From the NCBI GenBank assembly GCA_036381015.1, contig DASVDR010000021.1:54708-118707 (forward strand): DNA of 64,000 nt, read 5' to 3'. Positions 30,743-41,492 of the stretch are shown piece after piece (position 1 is the stretch's first letter; each line of letters begins with the position of its first letter). A model generated the notes under the pieces. The model ran no database searches and was not told the DNA's origin. It saw only the letters and a list, made by a program, of their open reading frames with translations. Both the position numbers and the translations under genes were made by a program. Source of the stretch: Gammaproteobacteria bacterium. Lineage in GTDB: Bacteria; Pseudomonadota; Gammaproteobacteria; Steroidobacterales; Rariloculaceae.

Positions 30743-31111
30743 TTGACACGCCCGGATAAAGGGCTCCCGTCGCAAAGACGCCTGCACGGCTCGAAGGAGT
30801 TCGGCCGGGTCTTCGCTGATCCGGTACGATCGTCCGACCGCCTTTTCACGGTCCTCGCACGGCCGAACGAAGTCGGCGCGGCTCGGCTAGGATTAGCGAT
30901 TTCACGCAAAGCCGCCAGGCGGGCAGTGGACAGAAACAGGTTGAAACGCATCGCGCGCGAGTCGTTCCGTCACCAGACGGACCTCCCCGCGATGGACTTC
31001 GTCGTGCTGGCCCGTCCCGGCGCCGCCGCTGCGTCGTCCGCGGCGCTGCGGGCGAGCCTCGACGCGTTGTTCGCGCGCATCGGGCGGCGCGCCGGAGGAT
31101 CGCGGCCATGA
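30743..31111 (+). CDS. rnpA: Ribonuclease P protein component
   Basis: A 122-residue basic protein from a TTG start. The family motif RNRLKRIARESFR, preceded by GLAISRKAARRAV, is seen at about residues 50-75. It assists the RNase P RNA in 5' maturation of tRNAs. Its stop overlaps the yidC ATG by 4 bases. The small yidD gene that often lies between rnpA and yidC is absent. Confidence 0.95.
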   Translation: MTRPDKGLPSQRRLHGSKEFGRVFADPVRSSDRLFTVLARPNEVGAARLGLAISRKAARRAVDRNRLKRIARESFRHQTDLPAMDFVVLARPGAAAASSAALRASLDALFARIGRRAGGSRP

Positions 31112-32790
31112 TGGACAACACCCGGCTGTTCCTCTGGCTCGCGCTGGTCGCGATGGTGTGGCTGAACTACAGCGCATGGGTCGCGGACCGCGCCCCGGCG
31201 CCCGCTGCCGCCCCGCCGGCCGGCGTCGAAGCGCCGGAGGCCCCGACCGCGGAAAGCGAGGGTGCGGGCCAAGGCGACGGCGCTGATCTCCTCCCCGAGC
31301 TCGAGGACGGCGCCTCCGCCGGCGCCGCGTCGTCTTCGGCAGCCGCCGCGCCCGATGCGGCGCCGAGCATGCCGATCCGGGTTCGCACGGACGTGCTCGA
31401 CGTCGTGATCGATCCGGAAGGCGGCAGCCTCGTGCGCGCCGACCTTCTCGATTACCCCGTGCACAAGGACGAGCCCGACAAGCTCGTTCGGCTCCTCGAC
31501 TACGCGCCGGACACGCTCTGGGTGCTGCAGACGGGGCTGCGCAGCGCAACCGGCGGACCCGAGCCGAATCACCGTGCGCGGTTCCGCGCCGACCGCGACT
31601 CGTACGAGCTCGCTCCGGGGCAGGACGAGCTCGTCGTCACGCTCGAATGGGTCGGCGGCGGGCCCGTGTCGGCGCGCAAGATCTACACGTTCCACCGCGG
31701 GCGATATCACGTCGACCTGGAGCTCGTCGTCACGAACGAGAGCGATGCGGCGTGGCGCGGGGCCGCGTATGCGCAGATGGTGCGCCGCCACCATCCGGTC
31801 GAGCGCTCGTTCAGGTCGATCGACAGCTACTCGTTCACCGGGCCGGTGCTCTACGACGGCGATCAATACCAGAAGCTCGACGTCGAGAGCCTCGCCGAGG
31901 AACCCCTCATGCAGCAGGTTGCCGGCGGCTGGCTTGCCGGCATCCAGCATCACTTCCTCGCGGCGATCGTTCCGCCGCCCGATGCGACATTCAAATACAG
32001 TGCGACCGCACCCGACGGCCGATACGTGCTGAGCGCGGTCGGCCCGATCCAAGAGATCGCGCCGGGAGCGCAGCACCGCATCCCGTTCGAGCTCTTCGTC
32101 GGCCCGAAGCTGCAAGACGAGCTGCGGGACACGGCCGACGAGCTCGAGCTCACCGTCGACTACGGCCGGCTTACGATTCTCGCCCAGCCGCTGTTCTGGG
32201 CGCTCTCGCACATCCACGACGTCGTCGGCAACTGGGGCTGGTCGATCGTCATCATGACGCTGCTGATCAAGCTCGCGTTCTACAAGCTGACCGAAGCGAG
32301 CGGGCGGTCGATGGCGAAGATGCGCAGGGTCGCGCCGCGGATGAAGGCGCTTCAAGAGCGCTACAAGGACGACCGCCAGGCGTTGAGCCGGGCGATGATG
32401 GAGCTCTACAAGCGCGAGAAGATCAATCCGGCCGCGGGATGTTTGCCGATCCTGGTGCAGATGCCCTTCTTCTTCGCGTACTACTGGGTGCTGATCGAGA
32501 GCGTCGAGATGCGGCAGGCGCCGTTCCTGCTATGGATCAACGATCTCTCCGCACGCGACCCGTACTTCGTGCTGCCGTTGCTGATGGGCGCGGCGATGTT
32601 CCTGCAGCAGCGCTTGAACCCGGCGCCGCCGGATCCGGTTCAGGCGCGCGTGATGCAGATCATGCCGATCGCCTTCACCGTGTTCTTCTCGTTCTTCCCG
32701 TCCGGCCTCGTGCTGTACTGGCTCACGAACACGCTCGTGTCGATCGCGCAGCAGTGGCGGATCAACCAGGTCGTCGCCCGGGAGGCCTGA
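31108..32790 (+). CDS. yidC: Membrane protein insertase YidC
   Basis: A 560-residue Gram-negative type YidC. An N-terminal helix (residues 5-22) is followed by an Ala/Pro/Glu-rich linker, then the large periplasmic beta-supersandwich domain (about 90-330). The conserved insertase core has WGWSIVIMTLLIKLAFYKLTEASGRSMAKMRRVAPRM, the YKREKINPAAGCLPILVQMPFFFAYYWVL helix pair and FFSFFPSGLVLYWLTN. It inserts membrane proteins alone or with SecYEG; ATP synthase subunit c is a classical substrate. It lies between rnpA and mnmE as usual. Confidence 0.97.
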   Translation: MMDNTRLFLWLALVAMVWLNYSAWVADRAPAPAAAPPAGVEAPEAPTAESEGAGQGDGADLLPELEDGASAGAASSSAAAAPDAAPSMPIRVRTDVLDVVIDPEGGSLVRADLLDYPVHKDEPDKLVRLLDYAPDTLWVLQTGLRSATGGPEPNHRARFRADRDSYELAPGQDELVVTLEWVGGGPVSARKIYTFHRGRYHVDLELVVTNESDAAWRGAAYAQMVRRHHPVERSFRSIDSYSFTGPVLYDGDQYQKLDVESLAEEPLMQQVAGGWLAGIQHHFLAAIVPPPDATFKYSATAPDGRYVLSAVGPIQEIAPGAQHRIPFELFVGPKLQDELRDTADELELTVDYGRLTILAQPLFWALSHIHDVVGNWGWSIVIMTLLIKLAFYKLTEASGRSMAKMRRVAPRMKALQERYKDDRQALSRAMMELYKREKINPAAGCLPILVQMPFFFAYYWVLIESVEMRQAPFLLWINDLSARDPYFVLPLLMGAAMFLQQRLNPAPPDPVQARVMQIMPIAFTVFFSFFPSGLVLYWLTNTLVSIAQQWRINQVVAREA

Positions 32791-32887
32791 TGCGGCCGCG
32801 GCCGCGTGCGCCGGCACGGTGCCGGGCCGCCACCGCTCGGCGGGCACCGCGCGCGCTTCGCGAAGCGCAGTGACGCGAGACCCCCGA

Positions 32888-34234
32888 ATGGATCCGCCGC
32901 GGGACACGATCGCCGCGCTCGCGACCCCTCCGGGCCGAGCCGCCGTGGCCGTCGTTCGACTCTCCGGCCCCGACGCCACGGCGATCGCCGAGCGCGTGAT
33001 CGGGCGCCGTCCCCGCCCGCGCCGCGCCGAGCTTTGCCGCTTCGCCGCGGCCGACGGGACGCCGATCGACCGCGGTCTCGTGATCGCGTTTCCCGCGCCG
33101 GCCTCATATACGGGCGAGGACGTCGTCGAGCTTCACTGCCACGGCGGCGCGGTCGTCACCGATTGGCTGCTCGAGACCCTGCACGCGCTCGGCGCGCGCC
33201 CGGCGCAGCCGGGCGAGTTCACGCTCCGCGCGTTCTTGAACGACAAGCTCGATCTCGCGCAGGCCGAGGCGGTGGCGGATCTGATCGAGAGCGGGTCGCG
33301 CGCGGCCGCGCGGGCCGCGCTGCGGTCCCTGGACGGTCGCTTCTCGGCGGCCGTCGACGGCATTCAGGCGGAGCTCACCGCGGTGCGGATGCACGTCGAG
33401 GCGTGCCTCGATTTCCCCGAGGAGGAGCTCGCGACGGAGGCCGCGGAGGCGCTCGAGCAGCGCCTCGGCGCTTTGCTCGAGCGCCTCGACGGGCTCCGCG
33501 CGCAAGCCGCGCAGGGGCGGGTGCTGCGCGACGGGCTCTGCGCGGTCCTCGCCGGGCCGCCGAACGCCGGGAAGTCGAGCCTGATGAACCGGCTCGCGGG
33601 CTACGAGGCCGCGATCGTCACACACGTGCCCGGCACGACCCGCGACCCGCTGCGCGAGCAGCTGTCGCTCGAAGGCCTGCCGGTGACCCTGGTCGACACG
33701 GCGGGCCTGCGCGAGGCGCACGACCTCGTCGAGGCCGAAGGCGTGAAGCGCGCCCGGCGCGAGCTCGAGCGTGCCGATCTGGTCCTGTGGGTCACGGACG
33801 TGCGCGAAGGCGCGGAATGCGCCGCGCACGCCGCGCGAGCGTCCCTCGGCGACGATCCGCGCATCACGCTCGTCCTGAACAAGGCCGATCTCGTCGCGGA
33901 GCCGGCGGCGCTGCTCGACCATGACGGCCGGCCCGCGATACGGCTCTCGGCGCTTACCGGCGACGGGCTCGAGCTCCTCGTGCGTCACCTGCAAGCGGTT
34001 GCCGGCTGGAGCGGCGATGCGGCCGGAACGTTCAGCGCGCGCCGCCGGCATCTCGACGCGCTCGAGCGCGCCGCCGCGCACCTTCGGGTCGCCGCCGAAG
34101 AGCTCGCCCGCGCGCCCGAGCTCGGCGCCGAGGAGCTGCGCGCGGCGCAGACCGCGCTCAGCGAGGTCACGGGCGCGTACACGAGCGACGATCTCCTCGG
34201 CGAGATCTTCTCGCGGTTCTGCATCGGCAAATGA
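32888..34234 (+). CDS. mnmE: tRNA uridine-5-carboxymethylaminomethyl modification GTPase MnmE
   Basis: A 448-residue protein from the ATG at 32888 ([27 protein letters not shown]); the frame extends upstream without homology. The N-terminal folate-binding domain is followed by a helical region interrupted by the G domain: [30 protein letters not shown] and NKAD. The protein ends in FCIGK, the invariant catalytic C-terminus. With MnmG it modifies the wobble uridine of several tRNAs. Here mnmG is 3.6 kb away, separated by an ABC exporter and a hydrolase. Confidence 0.97.
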   Translation: MDPPRDTIAALATPPGRAAVAVVRLSGPDATAIAERVIGRRPRPRRAELCRFAAADGTPIDRGLVIAFPAPASYTGEDVVELHCHGGAVVTDWLLETLHALGARPAQPGEFTLRAFLNDKLDLAQAEAVADLIESGSRAAARAALRSLDGRFSAAVDGIQAELTAVRMHVEACLDFPEEELATEAAEALEQRLGALLERLDGLRAQAAQGRVLRDGLCAVLAGPPNAGKSSLMNRLAGYEAAIVTHVPGTTRDPLREQLSLEGLPVTLVDTAGLREAHDLVEAEGVKRARRELERADLVLWVTDVREGAECAAHAARASLGDDPRITLVLNKADLVAEPAALLDHDGRPAIRLSALTGDGLELLVRHLQAVAGWSGDAAGTFSARRRHLDALERAAAHLRVAAEELARAPELGAEELRAAQTALSEVTGAYTSDDLLGEIFSRFCIGK

Positions 34235-34259
34235 CGCTCCAGGCGCGGCGTCCGCGTGC

Positions 34260-35444
34260 TCAGCCGAGGAGCGCCTCGCGCTCGTAGAGCCGCGCCGCCG
34301 CGAGCCCGAGGAGCGCAGCGGCGATCAGCGTCGACGACGCGGATTGCACCGCATGGGCGGCCGCGATCGGGTCCTGCCGGATCAGCGACGTGATCAAGAG
34401 GTGCTGGCTCAGGCTCGGGATCCACATCAGCGCGTCGCTCGGCTGCACGTTCAGCATCGTCGCGAAGACGAGCGGCAGAGTCGGCACGAGGAGAACGAGC
34501 GTGAGGTACGTTTGCGCTTCCCGGTAGCTCTTCGTGAACGACGCGACGAGCGTCATCAGCGCCGCGCCGAGCGGCGCGAACGGCAACAGGATCCCGAACG
34601 CGGCGAGCGCGGCGCGGGCGTCGAATCCCGAGCTCATGCCGATGGCTTCGAGCGGCGCGAAGCGGAGCGCGAGCGTGAACGCCGCAAGCGTCAGGACGAG
34701 GCCGATCAGCATGTAGCAGACGGTCGCGGCCATCTTGCCGAGCATCAGGCTCGACCGAGGCACCGGCGTCGTCAGCAAGGGCTCGAGCGAGCGCCGCTCG
34801 CGCTCGCCGGCCGTGCTGTCGATCGCGACGTAGAAGCCGCCCATCAGGGTCGCGAGCAGCAGGAAGTAGGTCAGCATGCCGAGCAGCACGACCGAGCGCC
34901 CGGCCGCCGTCGAGAGGTCGAGCTCGTCGAGCGTCACGCTCGTCAGGACGTCCGGATCGACGCCGCGGGCGATCAGCTTCAGCGTGCCGATCTGCTGCGC
35001 GTAGCTCGAGACGGCCGCGCGCACGCGCCGGACGTCCGCCGCCGCTCCCGTGTTCGACTCGTCGTAGAGCAGCGTGACGCGGGCGGTGCCGCCCGACGTG
35101 AACTGCTCGGCGAAGTCCGGCGCGATCAGCAGAACGGCGTCGCGGCGGCCGCTCTCCACCGCTTCGATCGCCGCGTCGAGTCCCGCGATTTCCGGCGCCG
35201 GCGCCGCCCGTATCCCGCGCGCCTCGAGATAGTCGACGAGGTTCGGCGCCTTCGCGGCGCCGACGATCGGGATCTCGACCGGCTCCTCGGCGGTCGAGAC
35301 GGTTTGCGACACCATCACGTTGACGAGCACGGCGAAGAGCAGCGGTCCGAGCAGCGGCCCGAAGACGAAGGCCGAGAGCAGCGTGCGCCGATCGCGCGCG
35401 TTGTCGAGAAGCTCCTTCAGGCAGACCGTGAGCACCGCCCTCAT
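34260..35444 (-). CDS. ABC-2 type export permease (NatB-like)
   Basis: A 394-residue protein from the ATG at 35444, overlapping the stop of the ATPase gene by 4 bases. A first membrane helix lies at about 20-42 and a large periplasmic domain at about 50-180. Five more helices follow, with the amphipathic GERERRSLEPLLTTPVPRSSLMLGKM, the signature of NatB-type ABC-2 permeases. Such pairs export Na+, drugs or unknown substrates. The gene converges with mnmE. Substrate not deducible. Confidence 0.88.
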   Translation of the reverse strand: MRAVLTVCLKELLDNARDRRTLLSAFVFGPLLGPLLFAVLVNVMVSQTVSTAEEPVEIPIVGAAKAPNLVDYLEARGIRAAPAPEIAGLDAAIEAVESGRRDAVLLIAPDFAEQFTSGGTARVTLLYDESNTGAAADVRRVRAAVSSYAQQIGTLKLIARGVDPDVLTSVTLDELDLSTAAGRSVVLLGMLTYFLLLATLMGGFYVAIDSTAGERERRSLEPLLTTPVPRSSLMLGKMAATVCYMLIGLVLTLAAFTLALRFAPLEAIGMSSGFDARAALAAFGILLPFAPLGAALMTLVASFTKSYREAQTYLTLVLLVPTLPLVFATMLNVQPSDALMWIPSLSQHLLITSLIRQDPIAAAHAVQSASSTLIAAALLGLAAARLYEREALLG

Positions 35445-36166
35445 CGCGCCGCACCCTGGACGGCCTCGATGAAAATCTCCTCGAGATCGCGGCCCGGATA
35501 GCGGGCCGCGAGCTCGTCCGGCGTGCCCCGCGCCGCGATCGCGCCGCCCGCGATGATCACGAGATCGTCGACGAGTGCCGCGACCTCTTGCATCACGTGG
35601 CTCGACAGCAGCACGCAGCAGCCGTCGTTGCGCAACGCCCGGAGCCAGTCGCGAAGGTGCCGCGCGGCCATCACGTCGAGCCCGCTCGTCGGCTCGTCGA
35701 GGAGGATGTGCCGCGGTGCGTGCACGAGCGCCCGCGCGAGCGCGACCTTCGTCCGCTCGCCCTGCGAGAAGCCCTTCGCATGCCGGTCCGCGACGTCCGA
35801 AAGCCCGAGCCGCTCGACCAGCTCGTCGACGCGCGCGGCCGCTTTGCGACGGCCGAGCCCGTGCAGCCGCGCGTAATACGCGATGTTCTCGCGGGCCGTG
35901 AGGTGCGGGTAGAGGCCCGCCCCATGCGGCAGCACGCCGATGATCCGGCGCGCGCGGAGCGGCTCGGCGACGACGTCGATGCCGCCGATCCGCGCGCTGC
36001 CTTCGTCGGGCCAGATCACGGTCGAGAGAATCCTGAGGCACGTGGACTTGCCGGCGCCGTTCGGGCCGAGCAGCCCGGTGATGCGGCCGTCGCGGGCCGT
36101 GAAGCCGACGTCGTCGAGCGCGCGCACTGCGCCGAAGCGCTTGCCGAGTCCCGTGACTTCGATCAT
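35441..36166 (-). CDS. ABC exporter ATP-binding protein (NatA-like)
   Basis: A 241-residue ABC ATPase. Walker A is GPNGAGKST at about 34-42, with a Q-loop in the usual place; the signature is [15 protein letters not shown], Walker B is [12 protein letters not shown] and the switch His lies in [10 protein letters not shown]. It energises the overlapping ABC-2 permease gene downstream. The pair is inserted between mnmE and mnmG, which are normally close. Confidence 0.93.
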   Translation of the reverse strand: MIEVTGLGKRFGAVRALDDVGFTARDGRITGLLGPNGAGKSTCLRILSTVIWPDEGSARIGGIDVVAEPLRARRIIGVLPHGAGLYPHLTARENIAYYARLHGLGRRKAAARVDELVERLGLSDVADRHAKGFSQGERTKVALARALVHAPRHILLDEPTSGLDVMAARHLRDWLRALRNDGCCVLLSSHVMQEVAALVDDLVIIAGGAIAARGTPDELAARYPGRDLEEIFIEAVQGAAR

Positions 36167-36194
36167 CGAGGTGTGCGCGGCGTGCGGGATCGGA

Positions 36195-37706
36195 TCAAGG
36201 GGCCGGGCCCGCCGTCGACAGAAAGAACGGCGTCGGCGGCTCCGCTTCGAGGCACCCCGAATCGAGGGCCTCGGGGGACGGCATCTCCAGGAAGTCCGCG
36301 ATCAGGCGCGGGGCGCACCCGATGCCGGCCATGCCGTGACCCTGGCCGGGCACGATCAGGTGCCTCGCGTTGCGCAGCCCGTCCGCGATCGCGCGGGCAG
36401 CGTACGCGGGCGGCGTGACCGGGTCGTTGCCGCCCGACAAGAGCAGCGCCGGTCCCGCAAACTCGAGCGGCGCCTTGAGATCCGGATCGAGCACACCCGC
36501 GGGCCACACCTCGCAGATCGTCTCGAGCGCGTCGACGATGCTCGAGCCGAGATACGCGCTCTCGAACGCGGATTTCGGCCGATGCGGATAGAACGGCACG
36601 TCCTCCGTGCAGACGACGGAGTTGTGCATCGGCATGCTGATCGTCGCCGCGAGATCGCCGGTGAGGATGTCGACCTGCGCGGCGAGGAGCGTGTAGTCGC
36701 CGCGGTAGCCCTGGCTCACCGCGAGCGGCAGCAGGGACGCGGTCGGTGCCGAGTAGCTCATGAGCCGGACGACGCCGGCGAAGTCGCCCGCGGAGAAGAG
36801 CCGCGTCTCGACTTTCCCGGTCGCGGGATTCGCGACGTCGATCGAGACCGGCCCGGCCGCGAGCCGCAGCCGCAGCCCTTCGAACTGCGTCGCGAGGTCC
36901 GGATAGCGGGCCGCGCAGGCGGGCTGCGCCTCGCAGCGTTCGAAGATCGCGTCGAGCGCGGCCTGCGCGTCGGTCGCGATGTTCGGGCCGAGCGCGAGCG
37001 TCGCCGGGACGACGCCGTCGAGTATCATCGCGCGCACGCGCTCCGGGAAGCGCCGCGCATAATGCTGCGCGACGCGCGTCCCGTAAGAGATCGCATAAAG
37101 GTTCCACCGTTCCGCGCCCAACGCCGCGCGCAGCGCATCGAGATCGGCGACCGCGAGCGAGGTCGTGAACAGGCGCGGATCGGCCTCGAGCACGTCCAGG
37201 CAGTCCTCGATCACCGCCCGGAGCTCCTCCGCGCCGCCGGCGTCGAACGCCGCGGCTTCCGTCAAGTCGCAGTGGAAGCCCTCCGCCGAGCGGCCCGTCC
37301 CGCGCTGGTCGAGCAGCACGATGTCCCGGTCGCGGCGCGCCGGCTCGAACGCCCGCCGCATTTGAAGGTAAAGGTCGACCGCGGACTGTCCCGGTCCGCC
37401 GGCGATCAGCACGAGCGGGTCCGGTTGCGGCGCGGCCGCGAGCGCCGGCACGCGCGCGACGAAGAGCCGGATCGTCCCGCGGTCGGGCCGGTCGGGATCG
37501 AGCGGCGCCCGGAGCTCGCTGCACCAGGCGAGGACCGCCGGCATGCCGGGAGCCTCGAGCCGGCAGCGCGACTCGTCGAGGGCCCCTTCCGCCCCGCCCG
37601 GCAGCAGCGCGCCGACGGCGATTGCGGCCGCCGCGGCGAGCGCGGGCAGCACGGCGCGCGTCGCGGAACAGCGCGGTCTCCAAGCCTTCGAGCGCATCGG
37701 GCGCAT
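36195..37706 (-). CDS. Exported alpha/beta hydrolase, S33 / tripeptidyl aminopeptidase type
   Basis: A 503-residue protein from the ATG at 37706. A basic N-terminus and a hydrophobic segment (about 15-40) form a signal peptide. The oxyanion-hole motif [13 protein letters not shown] and the following [13 protein letters not shown] are typical of proline iminopeptidase-like S33 enzymes. The nucleophile elbow reads [14 protein letters not shown]-terminal TAP-like domain carries the acid and His: [13 protein letters not shown] and [18 protein letters not shown]. It probably releases N-terminal residues from peptides in the periplasm, which would suit the peptide importer nearby. Confidence 0.88.
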   Translation of the reverse strand: MRPMRSKAWRPRCSATRAVLPALAAAAAIAVGALLPGGAEGALDESRCRLEAPGMPAVLAWCSELRAPLDPDRPDRGTIRLFVARVPALAAAPQPDPLVLIAGGPGQSAVDLYLQMRRAFEPARRDRDIVLLDQRGTGRSAEGFHCDLTEAAAFDAGGAEELRAVIEDCLDVLEADPRLFTTSLAVADLDALRAALGAERWNLYAISYGTRVAQHYARRFPERVRAMILDGVVPATLALGPNIATDAQAALDAIFERCEAQPACAARYPDLATQFEGLRLRLAAGPVSIDVANPATGKVETRLFSAGDFAGVVRLMSYSAPTASLLPLAVSQGYRGDYTLLAAQVDILTGDLAATISMPMHNSVVCTEDVPFYPHRPKSAFESAYLGSSIVDALETICEVWPAGVLDPDLKAPLEFAGPALLLSGGNDPVTPPAYAARAIADGLRNARHLIVPGQGHGMAGIGCAPRLIADFLEMPSPEALDSGCLEAEPPTPFFLSTAGPAP

Positions 37707-37837
37707 GTTGACCGGAACGCAAACGACTTGCCAGGTGCCGAGCCGCAATTTCGCGAGCTTCGTGCGCGGAATCGGACCAGCGTCGCCGTTCGGCGCGGCA
37801 GGGCGGGGAAAATTCACGTATCCCGGGGTCGGTACCG

Positions 37838-37843
37838 TAGAAT
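37838..37843 (+). promoter_or_regulatory. -10 element very close to the mnmG start
   Basis: TAGAAT ends only 7 bases before the mnmG ATG, so transcription would start at or next to the start codon, giving a leaderless message. A weak TTCACG lies 19 bases upstream. No ribosome-binding site is seen before the ATG. Confidence 0.45.
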
Positions 37844-37850
37844 CGCGCCG

Positions 37851-39761
37851 ATGCCAGAATCGCCCGCCACCGCTTATCCGGACCGTTTCGACTGCATCGT
37901 CGTCGGCGGCGGTCATGCCGGCACGGAAGCCGCGCTCGCGGCCGCGCGGATCGGCGTGAAGACCCTCCTCGTCACGCAGAACGTGGAGACGATCGGTCAG
38001 ATGAGCTGCAACCCGTCGATCGGCGGGATCGGCAAGGGGCACCTCGCGAAGGAGATCGACGCGCTCGGCGGCGCGATGGCCGCGGCCGCGGACCGCGCCG
38101 GGATTCATTTCAGGATCCTGAACGCCAGCAAGGGCGCCGCCGTCCGGGCGACGCGCGCGCAGGCCGACCGCGTGCTGTACCGGCAGGCCATCCGCGCCGC
38201 GATCGAGAGCCGGCCGAACCTGACCGTGCTCCAGCAGGCCATCGACGATCTCGTCATCGACGCCACCCGGGTCCGCGGCGTCGTCACGCAGATGGGGCTG
38301 ACGATATGCGCGCCGACCGTCGTTCTGACCGTCGGCACGTTCCTCGACGGCAAGATTCACGTCGGCCCGGCGAGCTATGCCGGCGGACGGGCGGGAGACC
38401 CGGCGGCCGCACGTCTCGCGCACCGTCTCCGCGACCTCGGTCTCGCGGTCGGGCGGCTCAAGACCGGGACGCCGCCGCGGATCGACGGGCGCACGATCGA
38501 CTACGACGGGCTCGTCGAGCAGCCGGGCGACGAGCCCGTGCCGGTCTTCTCGTTCATCGGCCGGCGCGCGGACCATCCGCGGCAGGTGTCCTGCCACATC
38601 ACGCGCACGACGGAGCGCACGCACGAGATCATTCGCGGCGCGCTCGATCGCTCGCCGCTCTTCACCGGCGCGATCGAGGGCATCGGCCCCCGCTATTGCC
38701 CGTCGATCGAGGACAAGGTCGTGCGCTTTCCGGACCGCGCCGGCCACCAGATCTTCATCGAGCCCGAAGGCCTGACCACCCGCGAGGTGTATCCGAACGG
38801 CATCTCGACGTCGCTGCCGTTCGACGTGCAGCACGCGCTCGTGCGCTCCATTCCCGGCTTCGAGCGGGCGCATATCACGCGGCCCGGCTACGCGATCGAG
38901 TACGACTTCTTCGATCCCCGCGACCTGCGGCCGAGCCTCGAGACGAAGGCGATCGAGGGGCTCTTCTTCGCGGGGCAGATCAACGGCACGACCGGCTACG
39001 AGGAGGCGGCGGCACAAGGTATCGTCGCCGGCATCAACGCGGCGCTCCGCGTGCGCGATCGTGAGCCGTGGTGGCCGCGGCGGGACGAGGCGTACATCGG
39101 CGTGCTGATCGACGACCTGATCACGCGCGGCGCCCCGGAGCCGTATCGGATGTTCACGAGCCGAGCGGAGTATCGGCTGACATTGCGGGAGGACAACGCC
39201 GACGTCCGCCTCACGCCGGTCGGGCGCGAGCTCGGCGTCGTCGACGACGAGCGTTGGCGCCGCTTCGAGACCAAGCGCGAGGCGATCGCCGCGGAGCGGA
39301 GCCGCCTCGCGGGCATCACGATACGTGCCGACGACGAGCCCCGCGCCGAGCCGCTCGCGATCGGGCGCGAAACGAAGGCGGCCGACCTGCTGCGCCGCCA
39401 CGGGGTCCGCTACGAGGACGTGATCGCGCTCGGGCCGGTCGGCCCGTCGCCTTGCGTGGCACGGCTCGAGCCGGAGGAACGCGAGCAGATCGCCCGCGCG
39501 CTCGAGACCGAGGCGCGGTACGCGGGCTACGTCGAGCGGCAGGGCCGCGAGATCGAGCGCCAGCAGAGGCTGATGTCGACGCCGATGCCGGCGGACTTCG
39601 ACTACCGCGCCGTGAGGGGGCTGTCGAACGAGGTGCGCGAGAAGCTCGAGCGCGTGCGCCCCGTGGACATCGGACAGGCGTCGCGGATCGCCGGCGTCAC
39701 ACCGGCGGCGGTCTCGCTGCTGCTGATTCATTTGAAGCGGCGTCAGCGCCGGAGCGCCTGA
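37851..39761 (+). CDS. mnmG: tRNA uridine-5-carboxymethylaminomethyl modification enzyme MnmG (GidA)
   Basis: A 636-residue FAD protein. The dinucleotide-binding motif [40 protein letters not shown], the FLDGKIHVG loop and the [18 protein letters not shown] motif are all conserved. The C-terminal helical domain contains [16 protein letters not shown]. With MnmE it forms the complex that adds the aminomethyl group to U34 of tRNAs. The ATG has no clear ribosome-binding site but lies just after a -10-like hexamer. Confidence 0.98.
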   Translation: MPESPATAYPDRFDCIVVGGGHAGTEAALAAARIGVKTLLVTQNVETIGQMSCNPSIGGIGKGHLAKEIDALGGAMAAAADRAGIHFRILNASKGAAVRATRAQADRVLYRQAIRAAIESRPNLTVLQQAIDDLVIDATRVRGVVTQMGLTICAPTVVLTVGTFLDGKIHVGPASYAGGRAGDPAAARLAHRLRDLGLAVGRLKTGTPPRIDGRTIDYDGLVEQPGDEPVPVFSFIGRRADHPRQVSCHITRTTERTHEIIRGALDRSPLFTGAIEGIGPRYCPSIEDKVVRFPDRAGHQIFIEPEGLTTREVYPNGISTSLPFDVQHALVRSIPGFERAHITRPGYAIEYDFFDPRDLRPSLETKAIEGLFFAGQINGTTGYEEAAAQGIVAGINAALRVRDREPWWPRRDEAYIGVLIDDLITRGAPEPYRMFTSRAEYRLTLREDNADVRLTPVGRELGVVDDERWRRFETKREAIAAERSRLAGITIRADDEPRAEPLAIGRETKAADLLRRHGVRYEDVIALGPVGPSPCVARLEPEEREQIARALETEARYAGYVERQGREIERQQRLMSTPMPADFDYRAVRGLSNEVREKLERVRPVDIGQASRIAGVTPAAVSLLLIHLKRRQRRSA

Positions 39762-39845
39762 CGCGGGGCGCCGGCCGGCGCCCGATCCGCGACTCGAGGA
39801 GCCCGGAAGCTCCCACGCGGGAATCGAAAAAAACGGAGAACGAGC

Positions 39846-41483
39846 ATGAGGAAGTCGGCGGCATGGTGGTCTCTCGCGGCGATGATGCTCGGCGGATGCG
39901 GGCAAGGGGGCGGACCCGCGGCGTCGATCGGCCTGATCGGGGGCGAGAGCGGGACGGAGCTCGCCGCCGAGCAGGTCATCCACATCGGCAATCTCGCGGA
40001 CCCGCAAACGCTCGATCCGCACCGCAACCAGGGCGTGTCCGAGGCGAACATCGACCGCGATCTCTTCGAAGGGCTCGTGAACGAGGCGCCGAACGGAGAT
40101 CTGATTCCGGGCGTCGCGGAGTCGTGGGAGATCAGCGAAGACGGCAAGACTTACACGTTCCACCTCCGGGCCGACGCGCGCTGGTCGAACGGCGATCCCG
40201 TCACGGCCGAAGATTTCGTCTATAGCCTGCGACGCTCCGCCGATCCGGCGACGCTGTCGCGGTACTCGTTCGTTCTCGCTCCGATCGTGAACGCGGAGGA
40301 GATCACGGCGGGCGACGTGCCGCCGAGCGAGCTCGGCGTCCGCGCCCTCGACGCGCACACGCTCGAGATCCGGCTCGACAACGCGACGCCCTATTTTCTC
40401 GGCCTTCTGGCGCACTCGGCGACCTACCCCGTGCATCGGCCGACGGTCGAGCAGTTCGGCGACGAGTTCACGAATCCGGGCAACCTCGTATCGAACGGCG
40501 CGTACGTCCTCGCCGAATGGGTCGTGCAGTCGCACGTGAAGCTCGTGCGCAACCCGCTGTACTGGGATAACGAGTCGACGACGATCGACGAGGTGTACTA
40601 CTACGCCACGGAGAACCAGGCGGCCGAGCTGCAGCGTTTTCGCGCCGGCGGCCTCGACATGACCTATACGATCCCGAAGGCGCAGCTGCCGTGGATCCGC
40701 GAGAACTTGGCCGATCAGCTCGTGATCGCCCCGTATCTCGGCACCTACTACTACGGGCTGAATCTGACGAAACCGCCGTTCAAGGACGCCCCGGCGCTTC
40801 GCCGCGCGCTCGCGCTCGCGATCGACCGCGACATCATCACGCAGCAGGTCACGGCCGCCGGCGAGATCCCGGCCTACGGCTGGATTCCGCCGAACGTTGC
40901 GAACTACGAGAGCCAGCAGATGCCGGAAGCCGCGTGGACGCAGGAGGAGCGCGAGACCGAGGCGAAGCGGCTCTACGCCCAGGCCGGCTACTCGGCGGCG
41001 AATCCGCTGCGCGTCGAGCTGCTCTACAACACGCAGGACGACCACAAGCGGATCGCGGTGGCGGTCGCCGCGATGTGGAAGCAGGTGCTCGGCGTCGAGA
41101 CGACTCTCGTGAACCAGGAATGGAAGGTCTATCTCGACACGCGCAACCAGCGCAAGACGCAGGTGTTCCGCGCGGGCTGGATCGGCGACTACAACGACGC
41201 CTACTCGTTCGCCGAGGTCCAGCACTCCGCGAGCGGGCTGAACAACACGGGCTACGCGAACCCCGAGTACGACCATCTGCTCGAGCTCGCGTCCGCCGAG
41301 CAGGATCTCGCGAAGCGCGCCGAATATCTGCAGGAAGCCGAGCGCGTGCTGCTCGACGACATGCCGTTGATCCCGATCTACTACTACGTTACCGCACGGA
41401 TGGTGAAACCGTGGGTCCGCGGCTACGAGGCGAACATCATGGACCACTTCCACACGAAGGACCTTTCGATCCTCGCGCACTAG
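39846..41483 (+). CDS. Peptide ABC transporter substrate-binding lipoprotein (OppA-like)
   Basis: A 545-residue protein. The N-terminus MRKSAAWWSLAAMMLGGCGQ is a lipoprotein signal with Cys at about residue 18. The SBP family-5 signature reads DPQTLDPHRNQGVSEANIDRDLFEGL, followed by PGVAESWEISEDGKTYTFHLR and, late in the protein, FRAGWIGDYNDAYSF and the usual final tail. It binds oligopeptides in the periplasm for import. The ATG follows a GGAG site. The downstream genes supply the two permeases and the fused ATPases. Confidence 0.95.
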   Translation: MRKSAAWWSLAAMMLGGCGQGGGPAASIGLIGGESGTELAAEQVIHIGNLADPQTLDPHRNQGVSEANIDRDLFEGLVNEAPNGDLIPGVAESWEISEDGKTYTFHLRADARWSNGDPVTAEDFVYSLRRSADPATLSRYSFVLAPIVNAEEITAGDVPPSELGVRALDAHTLEIRLDNATPYFLGLLAHSATYPVHRPTVEQFGDEFTNPGNLVSNGAYVLAEWVVQSHVKLVRNPLYWDNESTTIDEVYYYATENQAAELQRFRAGGLDMTYTIPKAQLPWIRENLADQLVIAPYLGTYYYGLNLTKPPFKDAPALRRALALAIDRDIITQQVTAAGEIPAYGWIPPNVANYESQQMPEAAWTQEERETEAKRLYAQAGYSAANPLRVELLYNTQDDHKRIAVAVAAMWKQVLGVETTLVNQEWKVYLDTRNQRKTQVFRAGWIGDYNDAYSFAEVQHSASGLNNTGYANPEYDHLLELASAEQDLAKRAEYLQEAERVLLDDMPLIPIYYYVTARMVKPWVRGYEANIMDHFHTKDLSILAH

Positions 41484-41492
41484 GCGCCGCAC

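Noticed and set aside
31090-31115. Missing or hidden yidD between rnpA and yidC
   Set aside because: rnpA and yidC overlap by 4 bases, so there is no room; the gene is absent here and not overlooked.
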